Assembly (NCBI RefSeq): GCF_014879935.1
Contig: NZ_JACSRD010000124.1
Span: forward strand, 39,401 to 103,400
DNA length: 64,000 nt
Source of the DNA: Prosthecobacter sp.
Lineage (GTDB): Bacteria > Verrucomicrobiota > Verrucomicrobiia > Verrucomicrobiales > Verrucomicrobiaceae
Direction: 5' to 3'
The notes below the pieces were generated by a model. The model worked only from the letters and a program-made list of their open reading frames with translations, did not search any database and was not told where the DNA came from. Each line of letters begins with the position of its first letter. Position 1 is the stretch's first letter. The position numbers and the translations under genes are program-made. Shown one piece after another: positions 25,973 to 32,902 of this stretch.

Positions 25973-27199
25973 CTAGCGATGATAGAGCAACTCTAACACC
26001 TCGCAATTCGTCATGGTGATGGCCTTCAGGAGCAGTGGATAAGGTTCGCCGGAGGGATCGAGGATGCCTTGCTTCCAGCCAGCGGGCGGGCCGTCTTGGA
26101 AGATGCGGGAGGCGAGCTGGCAGCGGTTGTAGCCGATGAAATACGGCTCCGTGAAGGCAGCGCGGAGATAACGGGCGTAGAGTGCAGCAGCTTCGGCTTC
26201 GTCTCGCAAAGCACCGCCCAGCACCTTCTGCGTGGTGGGCGTGAGGAAATTGGCGACGTGATCCGCATTGATGATGGGCCGCCCCGTGCGCTGATGGATG
26301 TCGCGATACGTCATAGCGTCAAAGTCACCCTCAAGCTGGATGGCGACGACGGGGAAGTATTTCGCCGATCTCTCCACCACCGGCATGAAGAGGCGCGAGC
26401 CTGCAAACCGCTCGCCGAGCACGAGATGATTCGGATCATGTCGGCGGAAGGCCTCGGCGGTGAGGCGGTAAGATTGGTCCGCGATCTCAGCGGTGAAGGC
26501 GAGTTCAGCGGCTTTGAGGTCCGCAGCACCTTGGGTGGCCTTGTCATACGCCAGCTTGCCAGGCGAGCCGGGTGGCAGACTTCGGAAAAAGGAAAGCCAG
26601 CTCACGCCTTGCTTCTTTTCCTCGATGTCCAGATATTCCCAGTTTCCCCAGCGCGGCAGGTCGATGAGGTAGTAGCCGAGGAGAAAGCGGTTCTCCCTCA
26701 GCTTCCCGCAGGACTCCGCCACGCGTTTGTCCAAGTCCGCCGCGAACTCCGGCGCAAACACATCCACATACTGCGGCGGGCCGAAGACCGTCACGCCCGA
26801 GGTCTGCGTCTGCTTGAATGCAACGGAGAAAGGCATGGTCTCCTGCAACTGAGGCGGCGCATCATAGCCCGCGTAGTTAAAGCCCCAGCCACGCACCAGT
26901 CTCTCCACATGCGCAGCAGCCGCCTTCAGGCTGCCAGCGTGGCGTTCTTTGACAAAGTTATGCTCCGTAGGTCGCAGCTTCTGCGCTCCACCGCTAAAGT
27001 AAGTGCCAAGATGATTCACGCCGATGGGGATGAAGCCGTGCCCCTCCGGCGTGATGAAGAACCAGCGCCCCTTCACCTCCTCCAGATGAAACCAACCGGT
27101 GGCCTTACCCTTGATCGCCATGGAGCCGCCGTAGCGGTCAAACTCCTGCGCGTGGAGATGTGTGATGCTGAGACAAAGAAGTGCGAGGAGGGATTTCAT
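25973..27199 (-). CDS. Secreted agarase-like TIM-barrel protein with altered catalytic positions
   Basis: 408 residues with signal peptide MKSLLALLCLSITHLHA. The segment GRWFFITPEGHGFIPIGVNHLG matches the opening of GH50/agarase-like barrels, and DPNHLVLGERF and the late GRPIINADHVANF segment follow their order. In agarases the acid/base is in a 'DNE' motif and the nucleophile in a 'GEF'-like motif. The equivalent places here read YYLIDLPRWG and INADHV, so neither glutamate is evident. It may be a non-catalytic or mechanistically different relative. Its start codon overlaps the globin stop (ATGA). Confidence is good for the fold, low for activity. Confidence 0.65.
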   Translation of the reverse strand: MKSLLALLCLSITHLHAQEFDRYGGSMAIKGKATGWFHLEEVKGRWFFITPEGHGFIPIGVNHLGTYFSGGAQKLRPTEHNFVKERHAGSLKAAAAHVERLVRGWGFNYAGYDAPPQLQETMPFSVAFKQTQTSGVTVFGPPQYVDVFAPEFAADLDKRVAESCGKLRENRFLLGYYLIDLPRWGNWEYLDIEEKKQGVSWLSFFRSLPPGSPGKLAYDKATQGAADLKAAELAFTAEIADQSYRLTAEAFRRHDPNHLVLGERFAGSRLFMPVVERSAKYFPVVAIQLEGDFDAMTYRDIHQRTGRPIINADHVANFLTPTTQKVLGGALRDEAEAAALYARYLRAAFTEPYFIGYNRCQLASRIFQDGPPAGWKQGILDPSGEPYPLLLKAITMTNCEVLELLYHR

Positions 27200-27669
27200 G
27201 AGGGTGTCTCGGTTTGTTTATAGCGTGCGTAGCGCTCGCGTTGCTCGGGAGTCAGATGGGCGGGATCAAAACGCGGATCGGGCACTTGGTTGATCTTGCT
27301 GTAGATGACGTTCGCCATGTCCTCGGCGCTGCGGAGGATGACGGCGGCATTGGCTCCCTGGAAGAGATCATGGACCGTGGCGGTGAAGAGCGCCAGCCAG
27401 TGATCAAAGCTGGCTTTGCTCATATCTGCCGTGCTGACCAGCTTCGCGTGGACGGCGAGAGGGTTCCCTCGGAAGGTGCCAGCGCGGAAGAGCACCGTGT
27501 CCCAGAAGTCATACATCTTCGGCAGGTGCGTCTCCCAGTTCACCTGAGCGATGTCGTTGAAAATGGGGCCGAGCTTTTCATCACGGCGGATACGGTCATA
27601 AAAGGCGTCCACGAGGCGGATGATGTCTGCGCGGCAGGTGAGGTCATGAAGAGGTGATGCCGAAGTCAT
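27196..27669 (-). CDS. Group III truncated haemoglobin
   Basis: 157 residues. The pattern IIRLVDAFYDRIRRDEKLGPIF, LPKMYDFWDTVLF, GNPLAVHAKL and FDHWLALFTATV is that of group III truncated globins, with His in AVHAKL as the expected proximal haem ligand. Such globins bind O2/NO and are tied to NO or peroxide handling. It overlaps both neighbours by 4 nt (ATGA at each end), so HPP, globin and the agarase-like gene are translationally coupled. The nearby NsrR-like regulator supports an NO-stress role. Confidence 0.9.
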   Translation of the reverse strand: MTSASPLHDLTCRADIIRLVDAFYDRIRRDEKLGPIFNDIAQVNWETHLPKMYDFWDTVLFRAGTFRGNPLAVHAKLVSTADMSKASFDHWLALFTATVHDLFQGANAAVILRSAEDMANVIYSKINQVPDPRFDPAHLTPEQRERYARYKQTETPS

Positions 27670-28394
27670 TTGGGATTGGGTTTTGCTGGGGCTGCCGGAT
27701 TGCTGGCACTGTGAGGACGCAGGATCTCGATAAGGCGGAGAAGATCCTCCTCACTGATGTCCACAAAGGAATCAAGCGAGCGGAGAGCGGCCACGATCTC
27801 TTCATGGGTGGGCGGATCTGGGTCCTCAGGCCGATGAGACGAAGGAGGCAAAGCGGGCCGGTTGAAAGCCGCCGGGTAGCGCCGCCAGGGAAAGAAGGCA
27901 TTGATGAGCACAGCGAGTAGCACCATGACGAACGCATTCGCCATCACAGGCATCAGGACATAACCGAAGCCCAAGTCGTGAATGGCCTTGCCACCGAGAA
28001 CGGACGTCAGTGCGGTGGCTCCTCCGGGCGGATGGATGCAGCGGAAATGATGCATGGCTCCGATGGCGAATCCCACGGCACAGGCGGCGGACAAAGCAGG
28101 GTGGTCAATGCTTCGCGCGCAGAGCACGCCGATGAAGGCGGAGAGCAGGTGCCCACCCAGCACTGGCCATGGCTGCGAGAGCGCCCCATGAGGCACGGCA
28201 AAGAGGAGCACGGCACTCGCCCCCATGGATGCGACCACCGCTGTTCCCCCTGCGCCAGGGAGCGCATAAGTCGTGATGCCGACCAGGGCCAGCAAAGCAA
28301 GCCCCCCTCCAAGGGTGGCAACCAGCTTCTCCGCGAGACTGACTTCGATCAGCTCAATGCCGAGCGAGCGGTGCAGATATGGAAATGAACGCAT
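27666..28394 (-). CDS. HPP family integral membrane protein
   Basis: About 242 residues from ATG 28394; a GTG at 28424 is also possible. Four to five hydrophobic segments include HHFRCIHPPGGATALTSVLGG, the His-Pro-Pro motif that names the family, here followed by a cytoplasmic tail (SLDSFVDISEEDLLRLIEIL). A plant/cyanobacterial HPP protein has been implicated in nitrite transport. First gene of the operon HPP-globin-agarase-like-DUF5009, and its 3' end overlaps the globin start by 4 nt. The pairing with a globin points to nitrogen-oxide metabolism, which is inference. Confidence 0.87.
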   Translation of the reverse strand: MRSFPYLHRSLGIELIEVSLAEKLVATLGGGLALLALVGITTYALPGAGGTAVVASMGASAVLLFAVPHGALSQPWPVLGGHLLSAFIGVLCARSIDHPALSAACAVGFAIGAMHHFRCIHPPGGATALTSVLGGKAIHDLGFGYVLMPVMANAFVMVLLAVLINAFFPWRRYPAAFNRPALPPSSHRPEDPDPPTHEEIVAALRSLDSFVDISEEDLLRLIEILRPHSASNPAAPAKPNPK

Positions 28395-28531
28395 AAGTGG
28401 AGGACGAACGAAGGGCGCTCTCACTGGGGGATTGGACCAAGGAACTGGATACTGAGAGAACTAAAGAAATGCCGCCGTGCGCACTCCCAGCACACACGAC
28501 GGCATGTCACCAGCAAGGGTATGGACAGACC

Positions 28532-29089
28532 TTAGCTGGCCTTCTTCGGTCTGCCGAGGACATCATCCTTGGTGGTCGCCACGACAGCGATCACCTGGTC
28601 AATGAGTTCCTGGCTGACTTTCAGATCTTTGAGCGTGGCGATGAGGTTTTCCGCGATGGCGTTAAAATGCTCTTCGGTGAGTCCCATGCCATCGTGGGCT
28701 TTCCGCATGTCCTTCCCGGTCCATGGGAGCGGGCCGCCCAGTGCTGCGGAGAGGAACTCTTTCTGCTTCCGGTGCTGCTTCGGCATGCTGATGTCTTCAA
28801 AGAAGTGATTCACCCTCTTGTCCGCGAGCACCTTCACGTAAAACGCATCCACAGCAGCGTCGATAGCCTTCCATCCTCCGAGCTTGTGGTAGAGGCTGCT
28901 CTCACGGGCTGCCACCCATTTCGTTTTGCAGGCTTCCTGGGCGAAAGACCACTTACGGCCCTCATACTCAGTGGTGATGGCAGGATCGACTGCTTTGCCG
29001 CTAATCGGGCAGACAGTGTTGGTGGCGGACTCGCTGGCGACGGCTGCCGCATCTGCGGCAAAGGACGTGTTCACGAGCAGTGTCATCAC
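28532..29089 (-). CDS. Exported group I truncated haemoglobin fused to a YHS-like Cys module
   Basis: Residues about 27-60 (CPISGKAVDP ... GRKWSFAQEACKTKW) resemble a YHS/TRASH-type metal-binding module; about 65-180 form a truncated globin with KAHDGMGLTEEHF holding the likely proximal His. The GTG start at 29089 gives only a clipped hydrophobic leader (MMTLLVNTSFAADA). An ATG at 29126 lies one base out of frame; omitting one base of the following ATT would yield a regular signal peptide MRSFASLATTAVVMTLL..., so a one-base insertion near the start is likely, or a sequencing error. Group I globins dioxygenate NO. It is divergent from the NsrR-like gene, with a candidate operator between. Confidence 0.85.
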   Translation of the reverse strand: MMTLLVNTSFAADAAAVASESATNTVCPISGKAVDPAITTEYEGRKWSFAQEACKTKWVAARESSLYHKLGGWKAIDAAVDAFYVKVLADKRVNHFFEDISMPKQHRKQKEFLSAALGGPLPWTGKDMRKAHDGMGLTEEHFNAIAENLIATLKDLKVSQELIDQVIAVVATTKDDVLGRPKKAS

Positions 29090-29189
29090 GACGGCGGTGG
29101 TGGCGAGGGAGGCAAATCGATCTCATGGCTGACTGTTTTGGTTTTTTGGGTTTGTATGGTCCGGGCATTTTTTCGACCGGTATCATTAA

Positions 29190-29212
29190 AAGAAGCATAA
29201 ACGATACTTCTT
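29190..29212. promoter_or_regulatory. Candidate NsrR-type operator
   Basis: AAGAAGCAT-N5-ATACTTCTT, a 9-5-9 near-perfect palindrome with one mismatch, between the divergent globin and Rrf2 genes. NsrR sites in enterobacteria follow AAGATGCAT-N5-ATGCATCTT, the same architecture with few substitutions. Autoregulation plus globin control is the inference. Confidence 0.6.
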
Positions 29213-29313
29213 TCGAGCCAGCTACGATCTTGTCGCTTTTAGACTTTCGATGGCACATCAAGGGCACTGAGTGCATCGTGTATCTCTGCCCAGCACGCCA
29301 CCTCCTCACCGCC

Positions 29314-29751
29314 ATGAAACTAAGCCTTTACAGTGACTACTCACTTCGCGTCCTCATGTTCGCCGCAGTGAAGGGGGAGGCATTCCAACTCGAAGAAGTC
29401 GCCACTGCCTTTGACATCTCAAAGCATCATGTCGCAAAGATCGTCCAGGATCTCTCCAAGCTCGGCTACCTCGACACCCGGCGCGGAAGAGGCGGCGGCA
29501 TCCAGCTCGCCAGATCGCCAGATGACATCCGCATCGGCAAACTCGTGCGAGAAACGGAGGATCAGCCCATCATGGTCGAATGCTTCGATACCGCCACCAA
29601 CACCTGCCGCCTGGATGGCTGCTGCAAACTGAAAGCAGCTCTGGCGAAGGCCCAGAAGTCGTTTTACGACAGCCTAGACGCACACACCCTATCCAACCTC
29701 GTCAGCGGCCCACAGCGCAGCCGTATGATCAAGATGCTGCTGCCGGGTTGA
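29314..29751 (+). CDS. nsrR: Rrf2 family, NsrR-like NO-sensing repressor
   Basis: 145 residues from ATG 29314 (MKLSLYSDYSLRVLMFAA), the classic Rrf2 start. Winged helix with EVATAFDISKHHVAKIVQDLSKLGYLDTRRGRGGGIQLA. Cluster cysteines C90, C98 and C103 (with C104 adjacent) lie in VECFDTATNTCRLDGCC, matching the ECF...NxC...C arrangement of NsrR, whose Fe-S cluster reacts with NO and releases DNA. It is divergent from the exported truncated globin; two globins and an HPP gene within 2.5 kb form a coherent NO-response locus. IscR and RirA are less likely because of the NsrR-type 'ECF' context. Confidence 0.85.
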   Translation: MKLSLYSDYSLRVLMFAAVKGEAFQLEEVATAFDISKHHVAKIVQDLSKLGYLDTRRGRGGGIQLARSPDDIRIGKLVRETEDQPIMVECFDTATNTCRLDGCCKLKAALAKAQKSFYDSLDAHTLSNLVSGPQRSRMIKMLLPG

Positions 29752-29846
29752 AAGTTCACTGGTTCGGTTCCTCCACCGCCATTTAGCAGGGCCAGTCGTT
29801 CTCAATGCTCCGCAGGTAACAAAACAGACAGATAGCCAGAAGCAGT

Positions 29847-30212
29847 TCAGGGTTCAGGCTGAATGCCATGCTCCTCATCCAGATCACGGATGCTCTCGAT
29901 GATCTCGTTCAGCTTCACGCCCGTGGCCGTCAGTGCATACTCCGTGCGAGGCACCTTGCCTGCGATCTCGGTGCGCGTGATGAGGCGGTAGTCCACCAGC
30001 TTGCGCAGCCGTTCGTTGAGGATCTTCGTGGAGATGCCCGGAATGAACCGCTCAAGCTGCCCTGGGCGTGCCACCCCACGCCCAATGGCCGCGAGCACTG
30101 CCGCCGACCACTTGCAGCCCACCACATCCTCCAGCCGACGATAGGCCGTGCGCTCCGTGAGCGGCAGGTGTCCAGGTTTCTTCGTGGCGGCTGGTTTCGG
30201 TTTCATGCGCAT
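29847..30212 (-). CDS. HxlR family transcriptional regulator
   Basis: About 121 residues, start chosen among clustered ATGs at 30221, 30212 and 30206. A winged helix-turn-helix of HxlR type is evident: RRLEDVVGCKWSAAVLAAIGRGVARPGQLERFIPGISTKILNERLRKLVDYRLITR, then GKVPRTEYALTATG. The Cys in VGCKWS sits where redox/quinone-sensing HxlR members such as YodB keep a cysteine. Divergent from the CPVC thioredoxin-fold gene, which it may control. Confidence 0.88.
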   Translation of the reverse strand: MRMKPKPAATKKPGHLPLTERTAYRRLEDVVGCKWSAAVLAAIGRGVARPGQLERFIPGISTKILNERLRKLVDYRLITRTEIAGKVPRTEYALTATGVKLNEIIESIRDLDEEHGIQPEP

Positions 30213-30378
30213 TTGTATCATCCCGGTCGTGATGCGGCCAGTGGGCACAAAACGGTGCCCACCCACGCAATAGTGCCCTCTTTCGCGATTTCGCATCCCG
30301 CCTTCTGATGGCGGCGACATCCACTGCACCACGCAGCGTCCTGTCACTCAACCCAACAAACACCAAGTAAACATCCAC

Positions 30379-30615
30379 ATGAAAACCAAAGCCACATTCT
30401 TCCACGCCGGTTGCCCCGTCTGCGTCGCCGCCGAGCAAAACGTCGCCGCAGCGCTCGATACGAGCCGCTTCGATGTCGAGATCGTCCACCTCGGCACCGC
30501 CAAGGGCCGCGTCGCCGAAGCCGAGGCCGCCGGAGTCAAATCCGTGCCTGCCCTCGTCATCGACGGTGCCGCCTATCACATCAATTTTGGCGCGGACCTC
30601 AGCGTCCTGAAGTAA
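30379..30615 (+). CDS. Small thioredoxin-fold protein with CPVC motif
   Basis: 78 residues, MKTKATFFHAGCPVCVAAEQNV, then VKSVPALVIDGAAYHINFGADL. The CxxC redox pair follows the first beta strand, and a cis-Pro-like SVPA segment occurs at the expected place, as in glutaredoxin/thioredoxin-like mini-proteins. Cytoplasmic thiol-disulfide exchange is likely. It is divergent from HxlR and followed by an XRE regulator 87 nt downstream. Confidence 0.8.
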   Translation: MKTKATFFHAGCPVCVAAEQNVAAALDTSRFDVEIVHLGTAKGRVAEAEAAGVKSVPALVIDGAAYHINFGADLSVLK

Positions 30616-30702
30616 CCGCCGCCAAAGTCCCCTGTGTCGCAGTCGTCTGGCGGTCCATCCCGACACTGCGGCACAGGCAGGACTTCTACCACTGGAACTG
30701 TC

Positions 30703-30975
30703 GTGCCCAACGCGCCAGACAACCACGAAGCCCACGACTATGCCGAGCGCATCCGCGAACGGTTGCCGCGTCGGCTTCAGGAACTCCGGGAGGCCGCCGG
30801 TTTCACCAAGTATGGCCTTTCTCGTGAGAGTGGCGTGAGCCGCGAATACATTGGCAAGATCGAGCGAGGCAAAGCGAATCCAACACTGCCCGTCACCGCG
30901 CAGATCAGCCATGGACTCGGCATGACGCTGGAGCAGTTCACGCACGAACTTGAGGACGAGGACGATGCCGAGTGA
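30703..30975 (+). CDS. XRE family helix-turn-helix regulator
   Basis: About 90 residues from GTG 30703. HTH_3 pattern: RRLQELREAAGFTKYGLSRESGVSREYIGKIERGKANPTLPVTAQISHGLGMTLEQFTHELE. The acidic tail EDEDDAE is short. It lies upstream of the 21-bp palindrome array, 160 nt beyond its stop codon. A dimeric HTH protein is a natural candidate ligand for palindromic sites, but nothing in the sequence proves this. Confidence 0.82.
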   Translation: MPNAPDNHEAHDYAERIRERLPRRLQELREAAGFTKYGLSRESGVSREYIGKIERGKANPTLPVTAQISHGLGMTLEQFTHELEDEDDAE

Positions 30976-31135
30976 AGGCACGTCACCTATGATTGACTAA
31001 CGCTTTGCCGGGAGCCGTGGTGGAATAGCGGGCGTCGCACCCAACGCCTGCCATGCTGATCCCTTCCACCAGTCCAGCTCGCTTCCCGCTCACGGGAGAC
31101 GCCGTTTTGCCTTCGAGAGAGGTGTTTTCGGCTTT

Positions 31136-31463
31136 GGGAGGGCTATTCCACCTCAAAACAGCCATCCCGCGCCGAATGGTAGCCATACCGGACGCCACTG
31201 TAGCGCTACCGGCACTGCGGGTAGCGACCCCGCGCCGTGCGGTAGCCATCCCGACGGAAATGGTAGCGATACCCAGCCGTGCGGTATCCCTACCGAACGA
31301 AATGGGATGGTTCCCCGCACGAAAAGGTAGGCCTACCGCGCGGCAGGGTAGAGCTACCGCCGCGATGGGTAGCCATACCCTGGCCAAAGGTATCGCTACC
31401 GCACAGCGCGGTAGTCATCCCGCGAGAGCGACCGGCCACCCCGCACGCGGCGGTATCGCCCCA
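31136..31463. repeat. Array of about 16 palindromes at 21-bp spacing
   Basis: Twelve-bp palindromic cores of the form GGTAGCnnTACC begin at 31178, 31199, 31220, 31241, 31262, 31283, 31304, 31326, 31347, 31368, 31389, 31410 and 31452, with weaker units at 31136, 31157 and 31431. Spacing is 21 bp throughout except one 22-bp step (31304 to 31326). The 9-bp spacers vary, with two recurring types (ending GAAAT or CCGTGC). A frame from 31053 reads through as heptads (VAIPxxx) and stops at 31500-31502 overlapping the next start (ATGA), but the 22-bp step changes the peptide register while the palindromes stay in phase, so DNA-level conservation is favoured over coding. Confidence 0.85.
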
Positions 31464-31498
31464 CTTTTGCAGACCATTCAACCCCGAACCTCGACTCC

Positions 31499-32290
31499 AT
31501 GAACTGGGATAACGGCCAATGGGACAGCGGCACCTGGGACCAGCCGTCCGACTATTTTTCACCCCAAACCAAATCGAACAACCGCACCAAAATGAGAAGA
31601 CAAACCTACTACCCCAGCCGCATCGGCGACCAAGTGAACTGGCTCGACAACTATGCCGTGAAACTGCCCATCCACGGAGCCGCCCTCGGCGTCGTCGCGG
31701 GCGACATCACCGCCAGTGTGAACGACGCCAAATACGGCAACTACGTCCTCGGCACCTGGCTCGCCGCCGTGCGCAACTTCTCGCCCTCCACGACGGATGC
31801 CGTGGATGACGTGCTCGCAGGCTCCGGCTCCGGCCCGATGGTGCTGCCCACCTTCACCGCGCCCGCCCTGCCCGCAGGCGTCACCGCCGCCATCCCCGGC
31901 GTGCTCACGCGCATCTTCGCGCTCATCGCCAAGATGAAACTCAGCGCAGGCTACACCGAAGCCATCGGCACCGACCTCGGCATCGTCGGCTCCGCCGAAA
32001 CCGAGAAAGCGCTCCCCAAGTTCAGCGCCGAACTCATCCAAGGCGGTGGCTGCCAGTGCGTGAAGCTCAGCTTCTACAAATACAACCACATGGGCGTCTA
32101 TATCGAAGGCCGACGCGGCACCGGAGCCTGGGAGTTCCTCGCCATCGACACCGAAAGTCCCTACATGGACGAACGCCCGCTGCTGGCCGCTGGCACCCCC
32201 GAAGTCCGCGAATACCGCATGCGCTTCTGGGACAAAGGCACCCCGAACGGCGACTGGACCGATGTGGTGAAGGTCACCGTCTCGCCATAG
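31499..32290 (+). CDS. Protein of unknown function with C-terminal Fn3-like segment
   Basis: 263 residues. The N-terminus has Trp/Asp-rich repeats (NWDNGQWDSGTWDQP); after MRRQTYYPSRIGDQVNWLDNYAVKLP comes a helical part, then from about residue 175 a beta-rich segment (CVKLSFYKYNHMGVYIEGRRGTGAWEFLAIDTESPYMDERPL ... EYRMRFWDKGTPNGDWTDVVKVTV) resembling a fibronectin-III-like fold. No signal peptide. It follows the palindrome array directly and is trailed by the 89-aa gene. ATG 31591 (MRRQ) is an alternative start. Function unknown. Confidence 0.8.
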   Translation: MNWDNGQWDSGTWDQPSDYFSPQTKSNNRTKMRRQTYYPSRIGDQVNWLDNYAVKLPIHGAALGVVAGDITASVNDAKYGNYVLGTWLAAVRNFSPSTTDAVDDVLAGSGSGPMVLPTFTAPALPAGVTAAIPGVLTRIFALIAKMKLSAGYTEAIGTDLGIVGSAETEKALPKFSAELIQGGGCQCVKLSFYKYNHMGVYIEGRRGTGAWEFLAIDTESPYMDERPLLAAGTPEVREYRMRFWDKGTPNGDWTDVVKVTVSP

Positions 32291-32302
32291 GCGAGCCAGC
32301 GA

Positions 32303-32384
32303 AATGTAATCCAGAGCTTTAGCTCGCCACAAGGACACCAACCGACAAGACACCCTCTAACGAGCTAAAGCTCACAATTACATT
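32303..32384. repeat. Inverted repeat with CTAAAG-centred half-palindromes
   Basis: Arms 32303-32326 and 32361-32384 are complementary at 21 of 24 positions around a 34-nt loop. Each arm contains its own small palindrome GAGCT..AGCTC with centre TTTA/TAAA, the family seen at 23269 and 32676. The right arm abuts the start codon at 32385, so the hairpin could affect translation of the small downstream gene. Confidence 0.7.
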
Positions 32385-32654
32385 ATGCCCTTCGATCCAA
32401 CAAAGCCCGCGAACAACTCGCCTGCCTCCAGCGCGGAGATGCGCAGCCAACTCACTTCGCTCAATGCCGACATCCAGCAGCGAGCCACCCAAGCCGATCT
32501 CGCCAACGCCATCGCGAATGCACTCCAGCAAACCAGCGCCAACACCAACGGCGTAAGCAACTTCGGCCAAGGGGCCGATGGCAGCTACAACCAGACCCAG
32601 ATGCAGGACCTTATCAACAAGGTGGATGAGCTGATCAACGCGCTGCGGCGGTGA
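32385..32654 (+). CDS. Small protein of unknown function (89 aa)
   Basis: Starts MPFDPTKPANNSPASSAEMRSQLTSLNADI and continues as a mostly helical, Gln/Asn/Ala-rich sequence ending MQDLINKVDELINAL, probably a short coiled coil. Lacks signal peptide or Cys. Placed 94 nt after the 31499 gene, and probably co-transcribed, although the intervening DNA contains a hairpin. The two genes look like a conserved pair, but function is unknown. Confidence 0.7.
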   Translation: MPFDPTKPANNSPASSAEMRSQLTSLNADIQQRATQADLANAIANALQQTSANTNGVSNFGQGADGSYNQTQMQDLINKVDELINALRR

Positions 32655-32675
32655 ATGGGGCTTGGGAAATGGGGT

Positions 32676-32756
32676 TTCGGCCTTAGCCGAATCTTCTTGA
32701 GGCGGTTCGGCTAAAGCCGAAGCCAGTTGGTGAAGCCGTCCAGAGGACGGCACCAC
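32676..32756. repeat. Two CTAAAG palindromes and a CACCAC hairpin (copy 4)
   Basis: TTCGGCCTTAGCCGAA at 32676-32691, TTCGGCTAAAGCCGAA at 32706-32721 and the hairpin GCCGTCC(AGA)GGACGGC followed by CACCAC at 32735-32756. Members of two repeat families lie within 80 bp of each other. Confidence 0.7.
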
Positions 32757-32902
32757 ACTGGCTGTGCCTGATTGCCTGCGCAAATCGGTGAATCGTGCCA
32801 AGACGGGGTGCGGTGGCTGCGGCAGAGTGGATGCATGGCCGATGGCGATGCTGGATGGATAAAAAGCAGAGTCGGGTGCCTTTAGGAGCCTTGCTCTTGC
32901 TC

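Noticed and set aside
31136..31463. CRISPR-like array
   Set aside because: Repeat cores are only 12 bp, spacers 9 bp and partly recurring, and no cas genes are present; dimensions do not fit any CRISPR type.
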